DNA from: Nitrospinae bacterium CG22_combo_CG10-13_8_21_14_all_47_10 | GTDB taxonomy: Bacteria; Nitrospinota; Nitrospinia; Nitrospinales; VA-1 | DNA: 15,320 nucleotides | Reading direction: 5' to 3' | NCBI GenBank assembly: GCA_002786505.1 | Contig: PCTK01000024.1 | Span: 1,145-16,464, forward strand | Shown: piece by piece, positions 1-6,307 of the stretch | Numbering within the stretch: position 1 is the stretch's first letter | Layout of the letters: each line of letters starts with the position of its first letter | Position numbers and translations under genes: made by a program | Notes under the pieces: generated by a model | What the model saw: the letters and a program-made list of their open reading frames with translations, nothing else | What the model was told of the DNA's origin: nothing | Databases searched by the model: none

Positions 1-733
1 TTTCCGGGTATTTCCCGTGCAAGGTGCGGATCTCTTCAACAACGCTGTCAACGTTTCTCGGGCGCCAGTTCAGTTCATCATAATAGAGCGTGGCCGCGGC
101 GCAGAAATTACAACGGCGCGGACAACCTCTTGAACCGTACATCTGGATCTGTTTGTAGCGGCAGTTGGGTTCGTGATAATCAATGCGGCTCACATCATCA
201 TCTTCAGGAAAAGGCAGAGCGTTGATGTCGATCAGTTTGCCCCGGGCATTGGGATGAACACCGGCAAGCTTTCCGGAGTCCTTTCCCTGGATCAGGTCAA
301 GAACTGTAAACTCATATTCGCCTATGCAAACGTGGTCTGCGACTTTCAGGATATCTTCGGGGTGGGCCATCGGGTGCTGACCGGTAAACACCAGTTTGGT
401 TCCAAAAGTTTCCTTGAGTGCAGAGGCAAGGCGAAGATCTTCACGAATGGTCCGGGTTGAACTTTCCATGATGAGCCAGTCGGGTTTTTCCGCGCTGGCA
501 TGTTTGAAATAGGTTTCGAAATCCCAGGCATGCAACACCCCATCCATGAATTTTACGTTATGGTTGGTTTCCCGTTTCAAAAGAGAAGAGGTGTAGGCCA
601 GTTCCCAGGGATAGTATCCGCAATTGGTGAAGTTCTTCACACCCAGAGACCAGCGCGACGGAACATGGACCATGTGATAACCATCCTGGTCGATTCCTAC
701 AGAATTGGCGACAATGATGTTCATGGTTTTCAT
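1..733 (-). CDS. Cobalamin-binding (B12) radical SAM protein, C-terminus cut by window edge
   Basis: Reading the minus strand from ATG at 733 gives 244 open codons that run off the window at position 1, so only the N-terminal part is present. Residues about 1-150 resemble a B12-binding Rossmann domain. A CxxxCxxC cluster motif (CPRRCNFC) follows, encoded around 95-126, preceded by YGSRG and followed by NWRPRN. These mark a radical SAM enzyme that would bind a 4Fe-4S cluster and SAM. The protein aligns along its whole visible length with the 595-residue product at 1327-3114 (shared NSVGID, PSRW, YYPW, FGTKL, PEDDDVSR, NWRPRN), so the two are paralogues. The start overlaps the stop of the upstream gene in TGATG, implying translational coupling; no good Shine-Dalgarno is visible, and a second ATG lies at 724. 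No canonical DxHxxG cobalamin motif is seen. The substrate is unknown. Confidence 0.88.
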   Translation of the reverse strand, partial: MKTMNIIVANSVGIDQDGYHMVHVPSRWSLGVKNFTNCGYYPWELAYTSSLLKRETNHNVKFMDGVLHAWDFETYFKHASAEKPDWLIMESSTRTIREDLRLASALKETFGTKLVFTGQHPMAHPEDILKVADHVCIGEYEFTVLDLIQGKDSGKLAGVHPNARGKLIDINALPFPEDDDVSRIDYHEPNCRYKQIQMYGSRGCPRRCNFCAAATLYYDELNWRPRNVDSVVEEIRTLHGKYPE

Positions 734-1302
734 CAGGCTGTGGCTTTGTTCGATTCCTGTACCGATGGATAAGGCTTGGGGACAACAGAGGGTGCTTTCT
801 TGCCAAACAGTTTGCGGAATCCCCATTCTCCGATCAATGCCAGTGTAATGATGAAACAAAGCAGGGCGGTGGCGGCATAATTGACACTCAGCCAGAAGAA
901 GGTGGTTTTTTCCATGATGGATTTGCGCATTGCCTTGGCAGGGTCGAGTTGGACAAAAGTTCCTCGAGGGTTGTAGCCCCTTACTTCTTTGGCCTTGGCC
1001 GCACAGGCCAAACGATCGATATTGGCGTAACCCAACCCGTGGTCAATATTGTAAAGGGAGACGGCAAGATCAAACTTTTTTTCCCGCAGGCGCGCGATGT
1101 TTGCCATGCCGTAGCTGGAGACAGTCATTCTGCGCTGATCGGGAACGGTGAACACCTCATCCACCAGGGGGTCTTGCGCGACCGCTTCCTGTGCTGACTG
1201 CGGAGCGAGGACGGTGATTCTGCAGTTGGGGAATTCTTCCCTCAGGGAAAGCAGGGTCTGATTTAGAATCCGTGTGGCAGAACGAATAACCAGAATATTC
1301 AT
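733..1302 (-). CDS. Membrane-anchored half-glycosyltransferase (GT9/heptosyltransferase N-terminal-like) protein
   Basis: A small protein of 189 residues from ATG at 1302, or 196 from ATG at 1323. I prefer 1302 because an AGGA lies 7 nt upstream, while 1323 is only 3 nt past the previous stop and has no ribosome site. It begins with a beta strand (MNILVIRS) and continues as an alternating alpha/beta Rossmann-like fold (ITVLAPQ, DEVFTV, FDLAVSL, EVRGYN), the layout of the N-terminal acceptor domain of family 9 glycosyltransferases such as ADP-heptose:LPS heptosyltransferase. The C-terminal nucleotide-sugar-binding half is absent. Instead a hydrophobic segment (about residues 135-157 of the 189-residue form) is followed by a basic, proline-containing tail. 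This predicts a domain tethered to the inner membrane. The same domain is fused to the radical SAM protein encoded just upstream, so a scaffold or substrate-presenting role is possible; catalytic activity is doubtful. Confidence 0.72.
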   Translation of the reverse strand: MNILVIRSATRILNQTLLSLREEFPNCRITVLAPQSAQEAVAQDPLVDEVFTVPDQRRMTVSSYGMANIARLREKKFDLAVSLYNIDHGLGYANIDRLACAAKAKEVRGYNPRGTFVQLDPAKAMRKSIMEKTTFFWLSVNYAATALLCFIITLALIGEWGFRKLFGKKAPSVVPKPYPSVQESNKATA

Positions 1303-1326
1303 TTGGTTTTCCTGTGTATCCATAGA

Positions 1327-3114
1327 TTATCCGGGAATGTGGGCGCGGCCAAAGTCGCCTGGGTTTTCCAGGTCAAATACTTTGCCTTCGACGTTAACGG
1401 CGACCAGCTTTTTAATTCCAGAACGTTTGGCGATGGCCTTGACTTCGGAATAGCCGTTCCCGGAAATATTATTAAAAGGGATCACGCCCAGCGAAAACGA
1501 TTTCTTTTTCAACTGGCCCATCAAACTTTCGGGGAACGTTTTCTGATTGAAATGCGAGTCCCCATAAAGGAGCACTTCATGGACGTGCGGGTTTTTCCTC
1601 AGTTCCTGTTCGACTCCGGTTTGCGCGAGAACGGTGACATCTTTCTTGAACTGGTTGTGGATGGAGCTCACAACATCGTTGATCTGCTTCATCCTTGAAC
1701 TGCGGAAAAGAAGGATCTCGCCGTTGGAATTGAGTTCCAGGTTTTTAAAGTTGTCCTTGGCGGTGGCATTGTAGCGCTGGTTGAAGCCTATTTCATAGAG
1801 TTTCTCCGCTTCCCTGAAATTGGCCATGATTTTTTCAGCGGGGTATTCCGGGCGGTTGACCACGACATGGTTTCCCCCATCAAAATGTTTCCAGTCCACA
1901 TCCTTGAGGTAGCCCTGTTCTTTCATGCGATTGAAGAATGGGGTGCCCGGTTGCGGGGTGCTGATGGAAAGCTGGAACCGCCACAGCAGACCACGATCAA
2001 GAAGCTCATGAATGAGGTCGAGAGTTTTTTTGTCGCAATCATCGGTGGAGCCTTCTCCGCCGAAGGTAAAAGTTCCATAGAATTTCAGGCCGATGCCGGT
2101 GCCATGTTTCATGAGTTGTTTGAGCTTGGGAACATTGAATTTCCTTTGCAGTTCCATTCCACGCGCCGCATGTTCGCCGGCTGTTTCTATGCCAAGCCGA
2201 ACCATGTAATAGCCGGCGCTTTTCATATTGTCGAGGACTTCTTCGTCCATGGGCCATTGACCGCACATGACGTCATACTTCAGGTCGTCGAGTCCGTTTT
2301 CGCGGATTGCTTTGGTCAATTCAAGGATATACTTCTTGCTTCCGTTATGAACCTCTTCATCAAAAAAGATTCCTTCCAGATGTGGATATTTGGCGCGCAG
2401 GGTCTGCAATTCGTGGACCACATTTTCCGGGTTTCTCGGTCGCCAGTTCGGACGCTGGTATGAAATGTTTCCGCATACGCAGAAGGTGCAGGACAAGGGA
2501 CAGCCTCTGGAAGCATAAGCCTGGATTTCCAGATATTCGCTGGAAGGCTCGCCGGGCATTCCATAATGCAGGCGTGAGACATCATCATCCTCAGGAAGTG
2601 GCAGGTCGTTCACATCAAGCGGGGGCCTGATGTTGGTGTTGGGCCAAAGCCCCATAATGGAGGCAAGGTCCTTGCCTTGAAGGATGTCACGCACAACCAA
2701 TTCATACTCCCGCAAGACGACATGGTCGGCATACTCGCTCACCTCTTCAGGAAAAGTAGTGGGATGGGGTCCACAAAAAATCAGCTTTGTCCCGAACCTT
2801 TTTTTAATTTCCTTGCCGAACCTGCTGTCGGCGTCGATGGTGCGCGTGGCGCAGTCCATGACCAGATAATCCGGGGCGAATTCAGAGATTTTTTCTACGA
2901 ACGTATCGTGATCCCATTTTTCCAGGCACCCATCAAAAAACTTAACTTCGTGGTCAGTGTCCCGCTTCAGGATTGAGGAACAATAAGCCAACTGCCAAGG
3001 GTAATAAGTGAAAATGTTGTGGTCTTTAGTGCTGTTGGTCCAGCGACTGGGGGAGTGGATCATGGCATACCCGTCGGCATCAATTCCAACAGAATTACAA
3101 ACGGCTACTTTCAT
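1327..3114 (-). CDS. B12-binding radical SAM protein with fused C-terminal GT9-like Rossmann domain
   Basis: 595 residues. An N-terminal cobalamin-binding-like domain covers about 1-150 (FGTKLIFCGPHPTT is typical of the B12 fold), but the DxHxxG motif supplying the lower axial histidine is not visible. The radical SAM core covers about 195-410, with cluster cysteines at 205, 209 and 212 (CPLSCTFC). About 465-590 is an extra alpha/beta domain (EILLFRSSR, VTVLAQTG, HEVLLYG, FSLGVIPFN, KKLVAVN). It aligns with the stand-alone protein encoded immediately downstream and with the N-terminal half of family 9 glycosyltransferases. Class B radical SAM enzymes typically methylate or rearrange unreactive carbons; the substrate here is unknown. 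The start has a good ribosome site (AGAGGA, 5 nt before ATG). It is the first gene of a three-gene minus-strand cluster. The domain assignment is firm; the functional reading of the fusion is inference. Confidence 0.9.
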   Translation of the reverse strand: MKVAVCNSVGIDADGYAMIHSPSRWTNSTKDHNIFTYYPWQLAYCSSILKRDTDHEVKFFDGCLEKWDHDTFVEKISEFAPDYLVMDCATRTIDADSRFGKEIKKRFGTKLIFCGPHPTTFPEEVSEYADHVVLREYELVVRDILQGKDLASIMGLWPNTNIRPPLDVNDLPLPEDDDVSRLHYGMPGEPSSEYLEIQAYASRGCPLSCTFCVCGNISYQRPNWRPRNPENVVHELQTLRAKYPHLEGIFFDEEVHNGSKKYILELTKAIRENGLDDLKYDVMCGQWPMDEEVLDNMKSAGYYMVRLGIETAGEHAARGMELQRKFNVPKLKQLMKHGTGIGLKFYGTFTFGGEGSTDDCDKKTLDLIHELLDRGLLWRFQLSISTPQPGTPFFNRMKEQGYLKDVDWKHFDGGNHVVVNRPEYPAEKIMANFREAEKLYEIGFNQRYNATAKDNFKNLELNSNGEILLFRSSRMKQINDVVSSIHNQFKKDVTVLAQTGVEQELRKNPHVHEVLLYGDSHFNQKTFPESLMGQLKKKSFSLGVIPFNNISGNGYSEVKAIAKRSGIKKLVAVNVEGKVFDLENPGDFGRAHIPG

Positions 3115-3185
3115 AGATTTCCTCTACTAGGCGTACAATATTTTTGTTATAGGCTCAATGGATGTTTCCACTTGCGTGGGAAGCA

Positions 3186-3266
3186 ATGAGCAAGGACTCG
3201 TTAAGCCGGGAAAAACGGGTGCTAGCAGTAAAAAGCTATTGCCAGATGTCTGCGGAGGCTCCCCGC
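3186..3266 (+). repeat. Direct repeat copy 1, upstream of ftsY
   Basis: Aligned by eye with 3492-3572, this stretch matches at about 68 of 81 positions with a single one-base gap. The core is strongly conserved (CAAGGACTCG, ACGGGTGCT, GCTATTGCCAG, CTGCGGAGG). Potential hairpins are CTAGCA/TGCCAG (one mismatch here, perfect in copy 2) and GCGGAG/CCCCGC. The sequence can be read as a 37-codon open frame starting ATGAGCAAGGAC, but the one-base gap breaks frame relative to copy 2, which argues against protein coding. The function is unknown; a structured RNA element or a degraded mobile repeat are both possible. Confidence 0.65.
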
Positions 3267-3444
3267 TCTTTTTCCGGAACCGAAAACGGGCGCACCTGAC
3301 GAAAAGAGTCTAAAGCTCATAACGGTTGAAATCAATTAAAACTTTAACAATAAAGGCTTTGGCGGGATTCTTCCCGGTTGATTTGTTGGGCCTCATTTGA
3401 GGTCGGGAGAATTAGGGAAAGGCTTATGCCTTTTGGGATTCGCC

Positions 3445-3472
3445 TTGACAAGAGTTGGTGGACTTGTAAAGA
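3445..3472 (+). promoter_or_regulatory. Candidate sigma-70 promoter for ftsY
   Basis: A perfect -35 hexamer TTGACA (3445-3450) is followed after 16 bp by TAAAGA (3467-3472), a weak -10. Transcription from here would begin near 3479 and place repeat copy 2 (3492-3572) in the ftsY 5' leader. The weak -10 keeps confidence low. Confidence 0.35.
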
Positions 3473-3491
3473 TATCGCCCCACTAGCGTTC

Positions 3492-3572
3492 ATGAACAAG
3501 GACTCGGTAATTCGGGAACAACGGGTGCTGGCAGTAAAAGCTATTGCCAGTTTCCTGCGGAGGTTCTCCACG
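3492..3572 (+). repeat. Direct repeat copy 2, in the likely ftsY leader
   Basis: Second copy of the element at 3186-3266, offset by 305-306 bases. In this copy CTGGCA (3528-3533) and TGCCAG (3545-3550) pair perfectly around an 11-nt loop, and GGAG/CTCC forms a second short stem near 3559-3569. It ends about 40 nt before the ftsY ribosome site, so it probably lies in the 5' untranslated region. Whether it regulates ftsY cannot be told from one sequence. Confidence 0.65.
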
Positions 3573-3620
3573 TGTTCAATTTTGACGGAAGAATTGGTAA
3601 TCCCCTTTAAGGAGAATAGA

Positions 3621-4571
3621 ATGGTTGACGAATCAGCGGCAGAAAAGAACCCTGGATCAGGGTTTTTCGCCCGGCTGAAATCCGGATTGGCAAAGACCCG
3701 CTCAAGTCTGGCGGGAGGGTTTGACAACATTGTCCATGGCAGGGCGAAAGTCGGGCCGGAGTTATTGGAAGAGCTTGAAGAATCCCTTCTCATTGCCGAT
3801 GTGGGCATGCAGGTGACCTCATACATTCTGGAAGATTTGAAAAAAGATGTTTCCCAGAACCGGATTCGTGAAAACAAGGAAGTGCTGGAACAATTAAAAC
3901 TGCGTATGACCCATGTTTTGTCGCAAAACCAGAAGCCTCTGGCACTTTCGGAACACAAGCCTTTTGTGATACTGGCTGTCGGCGTGAATGGTTCGGGTAA
4001 AACCACGACCATTGGAAAGCTGGCCAGGCATTGGAAGCAGGAGGGCAAAAATGTTCTGCTGGCGGCCGGGGATACATTCCGGGCGGCGGCTATTGACCAG
4101 TTACAGGTCTGGGCGAAGCGGTCAGACATTCCCTGCATCAGCCAGAAGAGTGGCGCTGATCCTTCTGCTGTTGCTTATGATGCGGTTCAGGCTGGCGTGG
4201 CTCGTGATGTGGATTTGGTCATCATCGACACGGCGGGGAGGTTGCAAACCAATACCAACCTGATGGAAGAATTGAAAAAAATAAAACGGGTGATTGGAAA
4301 AGTTCTTCCGGGTGCACCGCATGAAACCTTGCTGGTTCTGGATGCGACCATCGGGCAAAACAGCATATCCCAGGCGCGGCTATTTAATGAAGCGCTGAAT
4401 GTAGATGGGGTAGTGATGACCAAACTGGATGGAACTGCCAAGGGGGGAGTGCTGTTTAATATTTCTGGCGAGCTTAAACTCCCGGTCCGGTTTATAGGAG
4501 TTGGGGAGAAGCCGGAAGATTTACAGGAGTTTATTCCGGAAAAATTTGTGGAAGCGTTAATCCCCGGTTAA
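3621..4571 (+). CDS. ftsY: Signal recognition particle receptor FtsY
   Basis: 316 residues. FtsY is the membrane-associated SRP receptor GTPase, which docks Ffh/4.5S RNA-ribosome complexes for co-translational insertion of inner-membrane proteins. The NG domain is complete: a four-helix N region (about 40-105), the P-loop GVNGSGKTTT (121-130), the SRP-family insertion motif DTFRAAA (151-157), DTAGR (203-207), TKLDG (267-271) and the closing GVGEKPEDL (293-301). The acidic A domain is very short, as in many non-enteric bacteria. I place the start at 3621 because AAGGAG lies 6 nt upstream; the in-frame extension back to 3378 runs through a repeat and does not resemble FtsY. The gene stands alone on the plus strand and its last 15 bp overlap the end of the convergent PilZ gene. 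Confidence 0.97.
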   Translation: MVDESAAEKNPGSGFFARLKSGLAKTRSSLAGGFDNIVHGRAKVGPELLEELEESLLIADVGMQVTSYILEDLKKDVSQNRIRENKEVLEQLKLRMTHVLSQNQKPLALSEHKPFVILAVGVNGSGKTTTIGKLARHWKQEGKNVLLAAGDTFRAAAIDQLQVWAKRSDIPCISQKSGADPSAVAYDAVQAGVARDVDLVIIDTAGRLQTNTNLMEELKKIKRVIGKVLPGAPHETLLVLDATIGQNSISQARLFNEALNVDGVVMTKLDGTAKGGVLFNISGELKLPVRFIGVGEKPEDLQEFIPEKFVEALIPG

Positions 4572-5093
4572 GGCTTCCGGGTAATCGTCGTCATACTGCA
4601 CGGAGTTTTTCTGGTTTGTTCTTTCCAGTTCCTCAAACTGTTTTTGTACAATATAGCGGTGAATCAGGTCGCGATCCTCGTCTTTCATGCCTTCAAAGAA
4701 ACGAAACCGGAAAAGATCACCTTCCTCATCCCCTTTTTGGACCGAGACCAGGAAAACTTCTGTTTTGATGATACGGGGTTCTTCCAAAGGCAGGGCAAAC
4801 AGGGCTGTGATAGGTTGCTTGCCGTGAATTCGGGTGACCCCTTTAATGCGACAACCGAACCCGCTGGCGCTCAGGTCGCTGATGGTTGTGCAAAACACCC
4901 GTTCATCTTCCATGGTAAGGCAAAGGTCGAGGGTGTTCCGGCTGTCTGTCATAAGTCGGTAGAAGTCCCTGCGGTCCACATCGGGGTCGACAGGCATTTC
5001 TCTGGATTTCCAGCGAAAAATCTTCTTAAGCCAACGTGCAACAGGTTTGTGGGCCGACTCTGACTTTATACCGGGATCAAACTTACTCACCAT
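4557..5093 (-). CDS. PilZ-domain (c-di-GMP-binding) protein
   Basis: 178 residues. The PilZ signature is intact: the RxxxR loop as RDFYR (residues 42-46) and DxSxxG as DLSASG (73-78). These are the residues that clamp intercalated c-di-GMP in this family, so the protein is probably a cytoplasmic c-di-GMP effector. A basic N-terminal extension (about 1-40, with RWLKKIFRW) precedes the domain, and an acidic tail rich in D and E follows. No output domain is attached, so it would act by contacting a partner, as small PilZ proteins do in motility or polysaccharide export. The start at 5093 has a strong ribosome site (AAGGAAGG). The gene is convergent with ftsY and overlaps its 3' end by 15 bp. The upstream region contains a possible flagellar-sigma promoter. 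Confidence 0.9.
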   Translation of the reverse strand: MVSKFDPGIKSESAHKPVARWLKKIFRWKSREMPVDPDVDRRDFYRLMTDSRNTLDLCLTMEDERVFCTTISDLSASGFGCRIKGVTRIHGKQPITALFALPLEEPRIIKTEVFLVSVQKGDEEGDLFRFRFFEGMKDEDRDLIHRYIVQKQFEELERTNQKNSVQYDDDYPEALTGD

Positions 5094-5454
5094 GAACCAA
5101 CCTTCCTTTCGCCAAACGCAGGGTCACAAAAGACTTGTTTCAATAAGTGTCGGCAATTTTGACAAAGAGCTTTAGCCTTGATTTTGTGGGAAAAGTGAAA
5201 TTTATAAGAGAAACACTTCTCATATCGGAGCCAGGAAAAAGTTGAGGGTTATGCATGGATTCCTGGTAATTTGCAGAAACTTGCCGGGAAATTTAAACGG
5301 TAGGCAGGAATGGGGCGCTGTCACCGATAGACTACGAAAGAGGGCAAATTTTGAAGGCGCAGGGTGTCTGGGAAATCAGGGGCGTATCATAATTTATTTC
5401 TTTGTATTATAGCGGAAGCGGCTTTTTGGATGGGGAGAGGTGAAGGAGAAAAAA
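5094..5454. other. Intergenic region between tRNA-Cys and the PilZ gene
   Basis: These 361 bases contain no convincing gene on either strand. I see the candidate FliA-like promoter near 5147-5174, an inverted repeat CCAGGAA/TTCCTGG (5231-5237 and 5260-5266, 22-nt loop), and a short T-run on the minus strand (5454-5449) directly after the tRNA-Cys CCA that could help end transcription. No known riboswitch or small RNA is recognised. Confidence 0.5.
5147..5174 (-). promoter_or_regulatory. Candidate sigma-28 (FliA-type) promoter for the PilZ gene
   Basis: On the minus strand TAAA (5174-5171) is followed after 16 nt by GCCGACAC (5154-5147). The E. coli FliA consensus is TAAA, 15 nt, GCCGATAA, so this is one base longer in spacing with 6 of 8 matches in the -10 element. 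The predicted start near 5140 would leave a leader of about 47 nt before the PilZ ATG. Suggestive, not conclusive. Confidence 0.35.
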
Positions 5455-5528
5455 TGGAGGCACCGGGCGGATTCGAACCGCCGATAGAGATTTTGCAGAC
5501 CTCTGCCTTACCACTTGGCGACGGTGCC
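5455..5528 (-). tRNA. tRNA-Cys (anticodon GCA)
   Basis: The 74-nt minus-strand sequence folds as a full cloverleaf: acceptor GGCACCG/CGGTGCC, D-arm stem GCC/GGC, anticodon stem GAGGT/ATCTC around loop CTGCAAA (anticodon GCA), T-arm GGCGG-TTCGAAT-CCGCC. The CCA end is encoded (complement at 5455-5457). It lies 26 nt after tRNA-Gly and is probably processed from the same transcript. Confidence 0.97.
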
Positions 5529-5554
5529 CTGCTTGGTTGTAAAGATGGGAAAAA

Positions 5555-5629
<75 letters not shown>

Positions 5630-5664
5630 AACTATTTTTGTCTGGGATGGAATACCCGAGACCA

Positions 5665-5692
5665 ATTATATTTCCTCATCCGGGATTGTCAA
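5665..5692 (-). promoter_or_regulatory. Consensus sigma-70 promoter of the tRNA-Gly/tRNA-Cys unit
   Basis: On the minus strand a perfect TTGACA (complement 5687-5692) and a perfect TATAAT (complement 5665-5670) are separated by 16 bp. Transcription should start near 5658, about 29 nt before the tRNA-Gly 5' end. Consensus hexamers directly in front of stable-RNA genes are expected, so this is a strong call. It means the tRNAs need not depend on read-through from plsY. Confidence 0.85.
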
Positions 5693-5707
5693 TTTCTATT
5701 TTTTCTT

Positions 5708-6298
5708 CTATTTTTTGAAAAACTTTGCCTCGGTCCCTTCGATCAGGCGAAGAATGTTGCCATAATGCCTTTGTACAGTGAGTAAACCGACTATGACCGC
5801 AAGGTAAATATAGGGTGGTGGAAGCTCAAAAAAAAATGCAAACAGGGGCAGGGAAATCGCCGCCATGATTGATCCAATGGAAACATAGCCCGAAGTCCAT
5901 AAGCCAACGGAAAACACCCCGACCGAGCATAAAGTGGCCCAGGGCATGATATATGAGAACAGGCCCAGGCTGGTTGCAACCCCTTTGCCGCCCTTGAATT
6001 TCAGAAAGACGGAGTAAAGGTGGCCGAGAAAAACCATAAGCCCGGCCAGTGCAATCAGCATTGGTTTCTCGTACAGCGCTCCGGCACCAAAAACTACGAT
6101 GAATCCTTTCAGAACATCTCCAATCAGGGTCAGTAGCCCGGCTTTTTTACCCAGCACCCTGGCTACGTTGGTGGCGCCGATATTGCCGCTACCGTGCTCG
6201 CGGATGTCCAGATGTTGGGCTCGTGCCAGCACAACGCCAAAAGGAATTGAGCCGATTAAATATGAGACCAGACACAGGACTAAAATTTCAGTCAGCAT
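5708..6298 (-). CDS. plsY: Acyl-phosphate:glycerol-3-phosphate acyltransferase PlsY
   Basis: 196 residues, the usual PlsY length. PlsY is an integral inner-membrane enzyme that transfers an acyl chain from acyl-phosphate (made by PlsX) to glycerol-3-phosphate, giving lysophosphatidic acid, the first step of phospholipid synthesis. The family motifs are intact: SGNIGATN (37-44), GDVLKG (60-65), GHLYSVF (92-98) and FKGGKGVAT (101-109, the glycine-rich phosphate-binding loop). Several hydrophobic helices match the multi-span fold. It starts 9 nt after the stop of the sigma-factor gene, without an obvious Shine-Dalgarno, so it is probably translationally coupled within a bamD-sigma-plsY operon. 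The two tRNAs downstream have their own promoter. plsX is not in the window. Confidence 0.96.
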   Translation of the reverse strand: MLTEILVLCLVSYLIGSIPFGVVLARAQHLDIREHGSGNIGATNVARVLGKKAGLLTLIGDVLKGFIVVFGAGALYEKPMLIALAGLMVFLGHLYSVFLKFKGGKGVATSLGLFSYIMPWATLCSVGVFSVGLWTSGYVSIGSIMAAISLPLFAFFFELPPPYIYLAVIVGLLTVQRHYGNILRLIEGTEAKFFKK

Positions 6299-6307
6299 AA
6301 TGGAAGG

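Larger units (their letters stand above)
3115..3620. other. Intergenic region between divergent radical SAM cluster and ftsY
   Basis: These 506 bases hold no convincing gene. They separate the minus-strand radical SAM cluster from plus-strand ftsY and so should contain promoters for both. They contain two direct copies of an 81-nt element (3186-3266 and 3492-3572), a short hairpin (CCTCA-TT-TGAGG, near 3390) and a TTGACA hexamer at 3445-3450. An open frame continues upstream of ftsY from 3378, but it runs through the repeat and lacks a ribosome site, so I treat it as non-coding. Confidence 0.6.

Noticed and set aside
1867..2463. Long plus-strand open frame opposite the radical SAM gene
   Set aside because: It lies wholly antisense to a gene with clear catalytic motifs and shows no recognisable domain; it is an overlap artefact.
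3186..3299. 37-codon open frame in repeat copy 1
   Set aside because: The one-base gap relative to copy 2 breaks the shared frame, no ribosome site is evident, and the sequence matches no protein I know.
3378..3620. In-frame N-terminal extension of ftsY
   Set aside because: It runs through the repeat and a promoter-like region, has no ribosome site at its ATG and no resemblance to an FtsY A domain, while ATG at 3621 has AAGGAG at good spacing.
3115..3620. CRISPR array or SRP RNA gene near ftsY
   Set aside because: Only two diverged copies separated by about 225 bp are present, unlike CRISPR, and the conserved GGAAG-type core of SRP RNA is not found.
3344..4138. Long minus-strand open frame opposite ftsY
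   Set aside because: It is antisense to the conserved FtsY NG domain, serine-rich and low in recognisable motifs; an antisense artefact.
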